DNA of 64,000 bases, taken from NCBI GenBank assembly GCA_019022495.1, contig JAFEKR010000025.1:372001-436000 (forward strand), written 5' to 3'. Below are positions 49,085 through 62,761 of this stretch, in pieces. The stretch comes from Epichloe hybrida (lineage: Eukaryota > Ascomycota > Sordariomycetes > Hypocreales > Clavicipitaceae). The notes below the pieces were generated by a model. That model did no database searches. It saw only the letters and a program-made list of their open reading frames with translations, and had not been told where the DNA came from. The translations under genes and the position numbers were made by a program. Each line of letters opens with the position of its first letter. The first letter of the stretch is position 1.

Positions 49085-52000
49085 ATAAGTCCTTTTCTAG
49101 AATGTAAATAAGAAGAACAAACTAGTATATATAGCGCTCCGTTACTAGACTAATATAGATGTAATTATAATCTAAGAATAGGAACATATAAGAAACCTAT
49201 AGCCCCTAGTACTAGGCCTTGCCTAGTTCTAACTTATATATTATAATAGATATAACGTAGTATATATAAATAAGAAACACAAAGTAAGGTTATGGTTAGC
49301 CTAGGGAGGGACTAACTAGTTACTAGTAAAGCTATAAGGAGTTAATATTTACTTCCTTTACTTAAAGAGATATAGTAATAACTAGAACACCCTTATTTAT
49401 ATAATTAACCTAGAGAAGCCTTATAACTAAAGCGTATTTATAGGTAACTTTAACTAAAAGCACCCCCTCTAGAATAAGCTAGATAGGAAAACTAATAAAG
49501 TAAACAAACTACTAGAGTTTATAGACTAGTAAAGGCTTAGACTTATCACACCCTAGGGCAAGCCTATAAGATAATATAAAGATAATAAAGATAGCACTAT
49601 TAATCTAGTATAGGCTATACTAGATATTAGAGTTTACTATAAAGGCACTAAAGATATCCCTAGATCTAACTATATCCTATAACTAATTAGTATTTTTAAT
49701 AAATAGTAGGAAGCTATCCCCTAGGTCCTTAGATATATATAGGGAGTTATAAACTAACCACACGTAAAGGCAGAGGCCGTAATTAGACTCTAGCCTAAGA
49801 ACACGCTAGACTTATATAATAAAGAGGGAATAAATAACTATATAATATAGCTTATTATAAGCTTATAATAGATTATAAATAAGGTAGTCCTAAAGAAAGC
49901 CTAAGGACTCCTTAGCCTAGAGGTATAGTGGTTAAGGAAAGCCTAAGAGTTAGTTAGTAAAGTAAGGTAAGCTAAGAGATAATAAAGATACTAGAGAACT
50001 AATGTAAACTAGCAAGCCTATACTAAGGCAAATAAGGACTAAGAATGTGTTATAAGGGAAGAGAAAAGAAACATATAGAGAGATATATTATAAAAGGCTA
50101 ATATATAAAAAAAAGATAAAGGGGTCTAGAGGCTTAAGAGATAGGCCTAGCTTTAAAGCTAGGCCCCCCCGGAGCTCCCTAGACTCCCTAAGCTAGAAAG
50201 AAGCGAAAACAACCCTAACCTAGCTACTATATATAATAATAAGGCTAGCGTACTAGTATAAAGATTCTTCCCTAAGCTAATAGTAGACCTCTTATATATA
50301 CTAGACCTCTCCTTCCTAAAGCTAGAAAACATACTATTACTAGATAAAGAATAATTTAGGTAAGAGAAAATTAATAATATCCTAGTAAACATAGCTAGTT
50401 AGAAAGCACTAAGGGATAATAAACTCCTAGCAGGCCTTATTAAAGCCTATAATAACCTAGCTAAAGATACTATAGCTAGGCTCCTAAATGTAGTCCTAGA
50501 AATAGGATACTTCCTAGCTTACTTCTAAACTATAAGAGTAGTGGTAATTAGGAAACCTAGTAAGACTACTAAGGAAATAAGGAGAGCTAATATATAGAGA
50601 CTAATCTTACTACTTAATATAGTAAGAAAGATTATAAAAGTAGTAATAGCAAAGTAACTTATAGCCTTTACTAAGGTAAAGGGGCTACTCCCTAAACTCT
50701 AGATAAGTAATAGGATAAATAAATTAATAAAAACTATAATAAGAGTCCTTATTAAATATATTAGGGAGGCCTAGGGTAAGGGTAGTATTACCTTACTAGC
50801 GTAAATAAATATATCTTTAGTATTTAATAAAGTTAGCTACCTATACCTAATATACTTACTTATAAAGATAGGAGTCTTATAATAGCTAATAGTAGTAATA
50901 TAAAGCTTCCTTGCGAATAGAATAAGCTAGCTTAGTGTTAATAGAGAACTCTCTAGACTATTTATAATTAAGGCTAGTACCCTATAGGGTTTACCTCTCT
51001 CCCTAATCCTCTTCTTACTTTACTTAGTAAAGCTTTATATTTACCTCTAGGCTATTCTAGGTATAGTAGCTATAGGATTTATAGATAATATAAATATAGT
51101 AGCCTTTAGTAAGAATATAGTATAAACCTAGAGGAAACTAGAGGCTATATAGAAAATCTATAAGGAATAGGTAAAGTAAGTAGGAGTTAAGTTTAACCTA
51201 GCTAAAACTAAACTTATATACTTTAGTAAGTCCTATAGACCTCCCTAGGCTAGAGTCTAACTTAGAGTAGAGAAGATAGTGCCTATAAAATTATATAAAT
51301 TCCTAGGAGTATAGGTTAATAGAAAACTTAACTAGAGTGCCTATAGAAATAGTCTTAAGGGTAAGTTAGCCTAGTAGTAGCTTATACTCTCTAAGCTAGT
51401 AGTATTAGCCTAGGGATATAGCTTTAGAGATACTAGACTCCTATATATATAAGTAGTCTAACCTATCCTTACCTATAGAGTAAGCGCTTACTATACCCTT
51501 ACTAAGAAGGGGATAGCTAAGAGAAGTAGTAAAAAGCTTTATAGTAAATTAATTAGCTTACCTCTAGATTATTATAGGGGTGTTTAAGGCTATACCTATT
51601 ATATAACTAGAAGTTAAGACCTATATCCCCCCCCTTAACCTTTACCTAAATAAGATAAAGTAAAGGTTTAAAGATAAAATTATTAATAGTAGGATAGTAA
51701 GGATAATCTAAGCCGTAGCTAACTTAGTTATAATAGTACTATACCGTAGAAGAAGACCCCTACCTATTAATAATAAACTAGATATAGACCTAAGATAAGA
51801 AATAGAAGAAATAATAGAAGAACTAGTATAATAAAGAGAGGCTAGCCTAGAGTAAATATATTAGAGAACTAACTAAAGACTACCACCCTCCTATAACCTA
51901 AAGGAAATCTAGGAATTTCACACTAATATAGATAAGCATGTCTCTTTAATAATTATCTAACTACATATAGGAAAGATAGGCCTAAATAAGTTTCTATTCT

Positions 52001-53170
52001 AAAGAAAGGTTCCTAGGGTGGTTTCGCCCCTATATAGCTATAGTTAAGCTATAGAAGACTAATACTATATACTAGTTAATTATAGCAAATATAACTATAG
52101 GCAACCTTAGTAGCAATAGCCTGCTAACATATAGGAGGCAAGGCTAGCCCTAAACAAACCTTAAAAAGCAAAATATTTAGCTAAATAGTTCCTTAGTATA
52201 AGATAACTCTAATATTACTTATTAGCATAGGAGCTAGCTATAAGATAGCTTAGAATACTCTAGACCTAGGCTAAATCCGTTAATAGATAGAAAACCTCCT
52301 AATTATAAATCTAGTATAAGGGATAGAATAGATAGTATAGGCATAGAGGTAGGCTAGGGGAGGGACTAATTTTATAATTTATAATTATAATAGAGAATAT
52401 TTAGGTCTAGAACTATTATTAGATTAATTTTAACTATAAACTCTAGGTATTATAAGTCCTACTAGCCTACTACTACCCCTACTCTAAGCTAAATTTAAGC
52501 CGCTACCTTATTTTTTCTCTAGGATAGGAATTATATTAGTAGCTACCTAGTTATAATTTTTTGTAAGGATAATAGCAAGTAGGAGATAGTTTATCTTTGC
52601 TACACGCACATTAAGGCGCGTAAGCTAAAAGATAAGCTTAGTATACTATTCCTTAGAGAAACTAGCCTAGTCTAAGCCTACTACTAAGGCACTTTATTTT
52701 TTCTTTACCTAATTACTAGTATAAAGCTTCTTAACCTAGTCCTAAAAGCCTTCTAGGGCCTATTAAGGAAGATATTAGAGCTAGAATAGACCTACTACTA
52801 AGCTAGAATAGACTTACCACACCCTTATTAGCTATAGAAGCCTAGGTCTTAACTAACTACTAATGCTTATTTTAATTACTAGATAAGTTTAGCTAAAATA
52901 GTAAATTAGACATAGAACTAAGCTAGAGCAAGGGTAATTATTAATTATTACCTAATAGCATTAATAGTTCTAAATCTAATAGTTAAAACACGCGTTAGTA
53001 GCTACCCTTATCTAGTAAGTTAGCCCTATTACTAAGCTAGAGTAAGACTAACCTACTAACAATAAGATAGCACTAGTGCCTAAGGTCCTAAACTAAATAA
53101 GATTTATAGGAAATATATTAAACTTCTCTTAGTTTACTAAGCTAAAGTAAATTAGTAGTAAACTAGGCCT
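49085..53170 (+). pseudogene. LINE-b ORF2 relic (endonuclease, RT, C-terminal region)
   Basis: The endonuclease domain (about 49085-49800) shows NVNKKNKLVYIALRY at the start and FIGNFNQKHPL near 49436; the family has GDFN, so the metal-binding Asp is Asn here. RT (about 50430-51500) carries IGFIDNINIVAF near 51072, with the first catalytic Asp kept and the second now Asn, and YKFLGV near 51293. The C-terminal part to about 53170 may include RNase H, but I could not fix its motifs. Conserved with LINE-a in order and length. There are many RIP stops. The minus-strand open frame 50159-50392 is a shadow. Confidence 0.83.
50144..50165. repeat. 22-bp palindrome, LINE-b copy
   Basis: Same perfect palindrome as 28102-28123, at the same place between endonuclease and RT. 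It is unchanged in both copies although the flanks have diverged. Confidence 0.9.
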
Positions 53171-54088
53171 AGAGTAGAAGTAAATATAACTTATAAATAG
53201 ACCCTTCTCTATAACCTATACGTATTGCTTTTTAGTTATAGACTTCCTTAGGAAGTCCTTATACTTATAAGATTCCTAGGTAAATTAAAGCTAGATAAGT
53301 AGTAATACTAAAGTACTTATAGCTTCTAGCGCTATTATGCTAGATTTAGTCTAAATCTATAGCAAATATTAGTAAATAACCTAACCCTAGCCTAGGATAG
53401 CCTTAAATAGCTAGAAAGAAAAGAAAAACCTATAGGAAGTTTAATATAAAGAGAAAAAAGAGACTAGGACCCTAAGGGGGGAGAGCTCTCTTTTATACTT
53501 ATAGAGGGGGGGGGGGGATAATTTAAATAACTTACTTAAAAATAAAGCATAATGTAATTAATAAATCTAATAACACACAAGCAATCTTAACCTAGGACTA
53601 TACTAGTCTAGGGCTATAACTACCCTCCCCCTATACTAATTAAATAAAACTAGGTGCTTAGACTTTACTAGATATATAAGGCAGAGGCAGGCTAGAGATA
53701 GCTAGAAAGTAAGGCTATAGAAGAGTTAGTATAAAAGTAAATAAGAAGTAAATTAATACTATAAATCCGGATTTACTTTACCCTAGCCTAAAGTAAAGAG
53801 ACTTAGGATAGATATATTATTACACTAAAATAAGACTAGAAGGGGCTTATTTTATATATTTTTCCTTTCTTTTTTCTTTTTAATAGGATAAGGCTAGCGT
53901 AAGCTAGCAATAAACACCTATAATAAGAAACACACTAAGTAGCGCAGACCCGTGACAGGGCTAGCGCTAGCCTGTACACAGACGTAAGGGGGTTTTTCTT
54001 TCTAGTATAGGGTTTTCCCTTTTAACTTAGTAGTAGGAGTACTAGTAATAGCCATCTATAGAGCTAACTAGCGTAAATAATATATATA
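53171..54088 (+). other. LINE-b 3' region
   Basis: 3' untranslated part of the LINE, AT-rich with a poly-G run near 53507-53518. It is homologous to 24219-25130 of LINE-a. No gene. Confidence 0.6.
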
Positions 54089-56464
54089 CTAATAGTTTAT
54101 TTACTATAAATTAGTAAGGATTTAGTAATATAATAGCCCCTTAAATTACTTATACTATACTAATATCTTAGATATATACTACTTTCTTCTTAAAATTACC
54201 CTTATTTAGCTAACCTATTACTAAATCTATAGTAGCTAACTAGCCTTTTACCTAGGTTACTCTTACCTTAGTAAGTTCTAAGACTAGTATTATACTATAA
54301 CTTCTTTAATATATTAGTACTTTTTCTTTTACTATATAGATTTTTACTATCTTCCTTTAAAGCTTTAGTAGGAGTGCCTTATTTAATATAGGTTTACCCT
54401 TATAATTAGACTTTCTTAATAGTATATTTATAAGGTTACTTTTTCCTAGTCTATACTTAATTATAAAATAGAAAAGGCAAAGGAATATACACTATTATAT
54501 CTATTTTCTATTTAGCTTTTATTACCTCATAAAGGTCTATAGGTTATAGTAGTCTAATAGGACCTCTATAAGTATCTTTATGCCTTTAATATAATATTAC
54601 TAGTATTTAAATAACTTTACTATAGTAAGTAACTCTTAATTAGCTATACTATAGTTATATTTAGTATTTATAAACTTCCTTAACTAAAAGGCTACTAGAT
54701 ACTAATAGCCCTTATTGATTTTTAATTTTTTTTGGGGTCATTGGCTGTGGCCAATGCATCTAATTTTCAAGGAACCAAAAAAATTACTAGCAATACCCAG
54801 CTAGTGCCACATGTAACAACCAAATTCAATAATCACCGCAGTGTTAGGTAAAACATAAAAGGAATAAGCTTTAAGCCACAAATTTGGGGGCTAATAGCCC
54901 TTATTATCTTACTAAGATAGGATTCTTACTATTATAAAAATTAAGGTATTTATCTTAATACATACTACTTAACTTAGGTTATAGTATTAGAGTAAAGGCG
55001 CTTACTAAAAAGCATCTTTTAGCTACTTAAATACTAACTACTCTTTTTCTCTAAATATAAACCTCCTAGTCTAAATACTATTTTAACTACCCTTTATTAG
55101 TATATAAAAAGGTACTATAATCCTAGAGTATTTATAAATAAACTATTAATAAAAGTTATAGAATCTAAGGAATAACTATATATTCTTAAAACTTATAGGC
55201 TTTTTCTATTCTTTAATTATATTAACTTAGTAAGTATTTATTAATATCTTATTAATAAAGAGAATAAACCCTAGGAATTTTACTAATTTCTTATAGAAAG
55301 AGTACTTAGAGAGTTTTATATATAACTTTACTAACCTTATATACTCTAAGACTTACTTAATATATTTAGTATACTTCTCTCTTATCTTAAAGAAAATTAA
55401 GATATTATCTAGATATACTATATAAATAATGTTAACTAGCCTATAAAGCGCCTTATAAATATAGCTTTAAAAAGTAACTAAGGTATTAGTTAACCTAAAA
55501 GGTATTATAAAGTACTTATAGTACTTATAACACATATAAAAAGCTATCTTCTACTTATTACTCTCTTTAATATAAATCTAGTAGTATATATCCTTAATAT
55601 TAATCTTTAAAAAGAAATGAGCCCCTTAGTATTAATTAAGAATCTTTAAAATTAAGGGGAGAGTATAGTAATTCTTTTATATTACCTTATTAAGTCCCTA
55701 ATAGTTAATATATAGCTAAAGTATTTTATCCTTCTTTAGTATAAATAAAATAGGCATGCTTACTAGGCTCTTTAAGAGTCTTATCTAGCCTTCCTTTAGG
55801 TTATTATTAATATATTCCTAGAGCTCTCTAAGTTTACTATAGGAGAGAGAGTAAATTAGTCTATATAAGGGTGTAGCTCCTAGTATAAGATTAATTATAT
55901 AATTAGTTAACTTCTTTAATAAAAGACTCCTTACCTTATCTAATATAAATATATCTTTAAACTTATATAATTTCTCTAGGATATCTTTAATAGTTTTATA
56001 TACCCTTACCTTCTCTTTATCTTTAAGGGGTATAAACTTATTTTCTATAATACTTATAATAGTATATATTATTATCTTATTATATATTACTTTTATAAAC
56101 TTATAGGGAGTTAGTAGTAAAAAGGCTACCCTTCTCTTTTTAAACTACTATTCTTATAAGTATAGGTATAGGTATATATATTCTTCTATAAGTATATATA
56201 TTCTAATTAATATAGGGCTTCCCTTTACTCTTAGGTCCTTATTAATAGCTATATATAGTAACTTAAGGTCTTTCTTTTTACCTTATAAATCTTTAATTAT
56301 AATAGGTACCTTATAAATACTATATTAGGGGACTATTAGGGCCCCTACTACCTTTAAGATAGGTACTATAGCCTTAGCCTAATTAAGCTTATAAGTCTAT
56401 ATGAATTAGGCACTTATAATATTAATCTTAGTATAACTATTAAGATCTGCTACTATTATAATAT
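54089..56464 (-). pseudogene. Gypsy-2c pol relic
   Basis: Read leftwards: protease (about 56460-56050), RT (about 55860-55190), RNase H (about 54720-54600) and the integrase N-terminal region to the break. The RT catalytic box is near 55420-55395, and its complement encodes YLDNILIF, with the second catalytic Asp now Asn. Interrupted by SINE-6. More severely mutated than Gypsy-2b. Confidence 0.82.
54716..54890 (-). mobile_element. SINE-6, 5'-truncated copy
   Basis: 175-bp minus-strand 3' fragment of the SINE family with an exact 14-bp duplication CTAATAGCCCTTAT (54702-54715, 54891-54904), inserted in Gypsy-2c RNase H. It is clearly less mutated than its target, so it arrived later. Confidence 0.93.
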
Positions 56465-57288
56465 TGTTAAAAATAAGACCTATTTTTAGCCCTTTTCTAG
56501 TTAAAGAACCTTCTTATTACTAGCTTACTTTGCAAGTCTGACAGCTGCACTGCAGCTGTCAACGGTCGCGAGGGCAGCTATCAATAGCTACGTCGCAGCT
56601 GTTAACAGCTGCGACTAACCGTGTGGATAACTAATTAGTCAATTGCGTTGTGGCTGTAAGTGTGGCTATAACCACGCCACTAGTAATTAGGTAAGCTAGG
56701 GTGACGTAAGCTAGGGTGACGTAAGTAGGTTACCCTACACATAACTTACCCTATAGCTATCTTTGATAATGATTTTCTCTTTATCTAGAGGTTATACAAA
56801 AGTTTCACATATAGCAAATTAAAGCTTAAAGATAGGGCTTTCTCTTTATGTAAGGTTATTTTTTAGACTAAAAGTTAGTGCATATGGGTTGCTAGCTAGT
56901 ATAGTAGTGAGTCGATTTTTTGGTTTTTATATATAAATGAATTTTGCGGAAAATCAAAAGTGGCCTGTAAGACCTTATTAGCAGCCCGGATCCACTAATA
57001 CAGTCAGTAGGTCTATGAGAGGAAGAAGATCTTTTCAACTAGCTAGATAGCTAGTCCTCTTAACTAACAACAGCCGCATTGCCCGTATAACATATCTAAA
57101 ATCAATTCTATTACTCTATAAGATATCATAAAAGTGATCTAAATTGAATTCTATTAGTTAATAACTACTATAACCTTCCATTACGTTGCGTTAATTGATT
57201 TAACGTTGCAGCCCTATTAGTCCCCGACCGTAGAGCTTGCACCTGTATAGCTATTGCTAGCTGGCAACTAGCTCCCTACATTTTAATA
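56465..57288 (+). repeat. Copia-D 5' LTR
   Basis: 824 bp, TGTTAAAAATAAG...CATTTTAATA. It contains a cluster of CAGCTG palindromes (56535-56615) and a directly repeated GTAAGCTAGGGTGAC (about 56690-56725). Confidence 0.95.
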
Positions 57289-57300
57289 GGTTATAAGCCT
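57289..57300 (+). promoter_or_regulatory. Copia-D primer-binding site
   Basis: GGTTATAAGCCT directly after the LTR. The unmutated form GGTTATGAGCCC is next to the related LTR at 29301. It is complementary to the anticodon stem-loop GGGCTCATAACC of initiator tRNA-Met, implying priming by a tRNA half-molecule as known for Drosophila copia. Confidence 0.75.
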
Positions 57301-57350
57301 AGCTCTATCACTATAGATTCCTTTTAGGTCACTTTGTGTATAATTATAGA

Positions 57351-57585
57351 AGACTTCCCTTCTATAAAAAAAAGGAAGGACTTATGAGAAAGAAGCTTTT
57401 CCCTTCTATAAAAAGGAATCAATTGTGGCTACAGAAGACTTCCCTTCTATAAAAAAGGAAGGATCCGCGAGATAGAAGTTTTTTCCCTTCTATAAAAAGG
57501 AATAAATTTTAAATACAAAAGACTTCCCTTCTATAAAAAAGGAAGGACCCGCGAGATAGAAGCTTTTCCCTTCTATAAAAAGGAA
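57351..57585 (+). repeat. Copia-D leader tandem repeats
   Basis: Three tandem units with a period of 84-85 bp starting at 57351, 57436 and 57520. Each contains two CCCTTCTATAAAAA motifs, one followed by AGGAAGGA and one by GGAA. They lie just upstream of the gag start. No function is evident. Confidence 0.85.
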
Positions 57586-57586
57586 A

Positions 57587-60500
57587 ATAGATACTAAAGA
57601 AAAGGGAAAGGGACTTGTAATCCCTAACCTTAGTGCGCAAGAGGTTCTAAATAACTAGCTAAAAGAGTAGGCTATTAAGCAACAAGCAACTATAGACTAG
57701 TTATTAGAGAAGCTAGAAAGCCTATCTATAACTATAAATAGTTATATAGAGGGTGTGGAATCTGATAAGCCCGCTAGTTAGTAGCAAGATTAGCAGCCTA
57801 TTCAAGAAAATCAAGCTGAATCTAGCTCTGTACAAGCAACCTTTAATAATTCAATTATTAAGGAATTTAATAAAAGGGTTTATAGTTTTCCAGAGACTGC
57901 TAGGCTTAAAGGAGCCGAAAATTTCGAACAATGGAAACAAGCCCTAACTATCCAATTTAGAGCTTTAGGCATGCCTAATTTTCTAGATAATCCGGAGAGT
58001 TCTAGGGCGCTAGGGGATCCAGATCAAGCTATTATCCTTATGTTACTAAGGGATAGTTGTATAGAAGGACCCCAAGCCGCTATAACTTGGCAAATATCAC
58101 CTGAAGAAGCCTATAATTTACTTGTAAGGCAATATTCACATAGCGTTGAAATCCAGAGAGGGTCCCTATATTTAGAATTTCATAACCTGAATTTTTAAGA
58201 GTTTAAGGGGACTCTAGAGTCCTTTAATGCAGTCTTTAATAATCTACTAGCTAGATTATCGATTTCAGGGGTCCTGATTGCTCTAATAGATCAGGTTAAT
58301 CAATATCTTCAATCCCTAAAATCAACCTTCCCTCAGTGGGCTAAGAGGCAACGATTTAGCATACGTACGAATAGGGCTATAGGGGCTCCCCTAGATACCC
58401 TAAATCTCCAATTTTTAATAGCAGACCTTCTAGCAGAACAGAGGGATAAATCATCTACGGTATCCAAAGCCCTGAATTATAGGGCTAAAAACCTTGAAAA
58501 AGGGGCTAAGGATAAAGACAAAGCCCCTAAGGATCAGAAGAAGAAAGGAGGCTCTGAAGAAAATAAGGGCTCTTCTAATTCTAATTCTTCTTCTAATAAG
58601 AAGAAGAAAAAGAAGCAAAAAGGTCAAAAATCAGATAAAAAGGATAATAAAGAGACCTCTGGAGAGGGATCTTTTATGCTAGGAAACTACAACCTTTCTA
58701 ACGGTGCTCTTAAACCGTACAAGAAGCCTAGCCTTCATAAGACTAGTTATAAGAGCTCTAGTGATAGTAGCTCTAATTCTAGCTCTAGTGAATTAGATGA
58801 TGAAAATCAAGAAATTAAAACCTTAAATGGTTTTAATTATTACAGTAAAGACATGAAAAAGGCCCTATTATATAATACAGGTTTGACTGTACATATTGTT
58901 AATTCTAGGGAGGTTTTTAGGGATTATACCCCCTATAAAAAGGGGGAATCCGACCCTATTATAACTAGTGGTGGCCCTATTTACGCTAAGGGTCACGGTA
59001 GTGCTGTTTTTAAGGTCTTATATCAAAAGAATCCTAATAAATATAGGACCTTAGTGCTTAAAGATGCGCTATATTTTCCTCAGCTTAATGTTAATATAGT
59101 TAGTGGACTTACGCACTATATATCTAGTGGTTACCTTATAAAAACCTACTTTATCTTAAAGATAGGTCTTGTATTGCAACCTTAGATATAGAAAAACATG
59201 GTTTTTTCCTTCACGTTAAAAACTAATCTACACTAAAGTTATCTAAAGGGCCCTGTAATAACTCTCATTACATCCGACCTTTTACCTACGCCGCTTTTAA
59301 GGGTCATAGCTATCCGATTAGCTACCCTATAGAGGTTCAAATTCCCTCTAAAAAGCCAGATTAGGCTTCTGATTTAGACGAAATTAACGAAAATGATAAT
59401 GATATTGAAGAAATCATACGGGATGATTTAGAGGAATTAGTCCCTTCTTCTTCGCCTATAGCCCTAGGTTAGGTCCCTTATAAATCTAAGGAAATAGATT
59501 TAGGGGTGTTAGAGGGCCCTAGTGGAGGAAAAGGGTCCTTAATACCTCTCCAAGAGGCCTGTGGTTCTCAAGGGGCCTAGCAGGGGACTAGTGAAGAGGG
59601 CCCTGGTCTAGATCCTAATTCAGACCCTAAGGATCTTTAATATCAACGGTTGTTAGAACTAGCTAGCCTATGGCATGTACGATTAGGGCATCTAGGTCTT
59701 CCTTTGCTAAAGAAAACTAGCCTTATAACTAAAGGAATCCCTGATTTTTCTAAAATTAAGGATAAGGATTTTAGATGTATTGCTTGTGATCAATCTAAGG
59801 CAGTTAGAAGACCTAGGAAATTAGCTATCCCTGACCCCCCAAGAGCTCTAGATCGAATAGAGGGGGATACGCTAAAAATCAGCCCCACGCTGTACAATAA
59901 GTAGTCAATTTGCTTATTTCTAGTTGATTAAAAGACTAGATATAAGTGGGTTATCTTATTACCTAATAAGGAAGGCCTAACTGTTTATAAGGCTATTAAA
60001 GGCTTCTTTAGAGGGCTTAAAAATCAACTAGGTCAATATCCTAGGCACCTTCACTTCGATAGGGGCCAGGAAATCAATTCTAGTTGTTAAGCTTGGTTGA
60101 ATTCTAAAGGGATTAAATTTACGACTTCTAGTCCCTATATCCATAAGCAAAATGGATTAGCAGAACGTTCAATTTGTACTATTCTAGATCAATTAAGGGC
60201 TACTATCTAGTGGGCAAAATTACTATTATTTTTATGGTGTTTTGTATTACCTACAGTTATTAACCTAGTTAATATAACTACTAATACCACTAAGGATAAA
60301 AGCCCTGAACAGCTGCTATCTAGGGAGCTAAATCAGCCTTATATAACTAATATTAGTAGTATTAGAGCTATAGGATCTCACTGTAAGATTCTAATCCCCC
60401 TGGAAAAACGACCTAAAGCCTAGAAGTTAGCAGCTAGGACTATCCCTAGAAGGCTTTTAGCTACACTAGGTTCTAACACCTACCTAGTGTACATCCCCTC

Positions 60501-62552
60501 TAAAAGGCTAGTTATAAAGACTAGCTTTATTAAGATTATAGAACCTATAGGCCCTGTTTCTAAAGGCTTACCTAGGATTTCTATAGGGGATAACCCTTTA
60601 GAGAGGGAAAATGATTTAGATTAACAACATCTAGATTAAGGTTCAAAGGATTACCCTATAGATAACATAGGTATCCCTGTAGGTTAAGAAAAACCACCTA
60701 TAGGCCCTAAAGAACCCCCTAAAGGCTTAATTCCAGCGGATCCCATACAGGCGTAGCCTATAACTCAACCAGGAAATCAGATTTTAACTTCGGACCTGGA
60801 TTTTAATAAAATTATCGATTTCAACCCTAATATCAACCCTATAGATGTTAATATTAGTTCCCCTTCTTCTCTAGATTTTATAAAAGAAATCTGCTTTAAG
60901 GTACGGGAGAAACTAAAGGAAAAGAATCCTATTAGCCCTAAGCCTAAGACCTAGAAGCAGGCTATATCTAGCCCTGAAAGGGATAAATGGATAGAAGCCA
61001 CGTACAAGGAATACAAACAGCTTCTAAAGGCTAGTACTTTTAAATTTATAGGGAAAGATCAAATCCCTAAGGGCCGAAAAGTACTAAAGAATAGGCTTGT
61101 TTATAAGCTTAAAAAGGATAAAGAAAATAATCCTTTAAAATATAAGGCTCGACTCGTTACTAAGGGATTTATGTAAATCAAAGGCCTAGATTACCTAGAG
61201 ACCTTCGCTGCCACAAGCATTCCCCCTAGCTAGAGGATTTTACTAGCCCTAGTGGCTTAGAATAACTAGGAAATCGAACAAATCGATTTTATAGGAGCTT
61301 TTCTTAATAGTAAGCTATAATAATAGATTTATATGGTTATTCCAGAAGGGTTTATTAAATTCCTTGAGGCAAATCCTAAACTAGCTAAATTAGCTAGAAG
61401 TTTTGGCTAGAAACCTTCTAAGATTAAGTAATTTTATTACAGAAGTCTTTATACGGCCTAAAACAAAGCTCAAGGGAATAGCAACAAGCGCTAATATTAG
61501 TGCTTAAATCCCTAGGATTTAACCCTTCAATATCTGACCTAGCTATCTTCTTTAATCCTTTAACCAAAACCTTTGTTATTACGTACGTTAATGACTGTCT
61601 TCTAATTGGACTGGATTTATCTTATATCTAAAGGCTTAAAAAGGAACTTTATAAAGTCTATCTAATAGAAGATAGGGGGCCTGCTAAATTCTTCTTAGGG
61701 GTTCAAATCATACGAGATAGGCCTAATAGAATACTAAAAATTTATTAATCTTAGTATATATTAGAAGCCTTAAAACGATTTAATATGCTAGATAGTAAGC
61801 CTATTAGTATACCTCTTTAGCTAGGCGTTTTAGCTATGTAGATAACTAAGCTTTTAATAGCTAGCGAAATCAAGCTTTATCAGTGTATTATAAGGACTAT
61901 AATGTACCTAATATTGCTTACAAGGCCTGATACAGCTTTTACGCTACAGTGGTTATTGACTGTACTAGCTAGCCCTTATATAGAACACCTAAAAGCAGCT
62001 AAAAATCTGCTAAGGTATCTATTAGGGACTAGATTCCTTGCTATTATCTATAGGGGAGACCCTAAAGGTTTAGCTAGCAAAAGCCTAATAGGTTATTGTG
62101 ATAGTGATTTTGCAGGGGATAAAAAGACCTTAAAATTAACCTATGCTTATCTATTTAAGCTAGCTGGCGGACCTATTAGCTGGAAATCAAAGAAAGCTAG
62201 TATAATAGCTCTATTAACACTAGAAGCTAAAGCTAATGCTATCTACGAGACCTTCTAGGAGCTTTAGTGGCTTCAGGGCTTATTTAAGGAGCTAAAAACC
62301 CCTATTTCTCCCCCTATCCAGATATATTGTGATAATTAAGGCGCTATAACTACTACTTATAACCCTGCTTTACATAGTCGTATAAAGCATATATTACTAA
62401 AGTTTAACTATATTAGGCAATAGGTTTTAGAGGGTTTAGCTAAGATCGAATATCTAGATACGAAGTTAATGCCTGCAGATAGTCTTACGAAACCTCTTTC
62501 TAGACCTCTTTATTAGGCTTTTATTAAGCTTTTAGGGCTTAATAATTATTAA
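57587..62552 (+). pseudogene. Copia-D gag-pol relic, nearly complete
   Basis: Start codon is ATA at 57587, evidently former ATG (IDTKEKGKGLVIPN). Gag (57587-58690) has a UBN2-type core with FEQWKQALTIQF near 57925 and ends in a Lys/Ser-rich tail; no CCHC knuckle is seen. Protease (58690-59150) has LLYNTGLTVHIVN, where DTG is now NTG. A frame slip follows near 59140. GAG-pre-integrase and integrase lie in another frame (59650-60620), with WHVRLGH, CIACDQSK, HFDRGQEI and HKQNGLAERS. RT (60960-61740) has YVND at 61584, where YVDD is expected. A second slip is near 61440. RNase H (61900-62500) has GYCDSDFAGD. Stop TAA 62550-62552. Disabled but recent. Confidence 0.92.
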
Positions 62553-62761
62553 ACTAATAACTAATTCCCTTTAATAGGAAACTAAAAACAACGTCAAAAA
62601 GGGAGCTATATTTAACAATAGCTAGGATTTCAAAAGGGGGTCTTTTATTTTTCCTGTTTTTCCCTTTTATCTGTTATTATTAAAAGTTGTTGTTTTTTAC
62701 CCTATAGTCTCTTTTTGTACACTTCTAATTGCTTTTAAATGTAATTCTTTTGTAAAGGGGG

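Larger units (their letters stand above)
47953..54088 (+). mobile_element. LINE-b, 5'-truncated Tad-like LINE
   Basis: Same family as LINE-a. It starts at the position equivalent to 31416 of LINE-a, so about 430 bp are missing, and ends in the same 3' terminus GCGTAAATAATATATAT. It lies between Copia-B2 (via SINE-5) and Gypsy-2c; these flanks are unrelated, so no duplication can be scored. Confidence 0.88.

Noticed and set aside
57753..57947. 64-codon frame upstream in Copia-D gag
   Set aside because: The true gag frame here is the one starting at 57587, which continues into recognisable gag sequence; this is a shadow.
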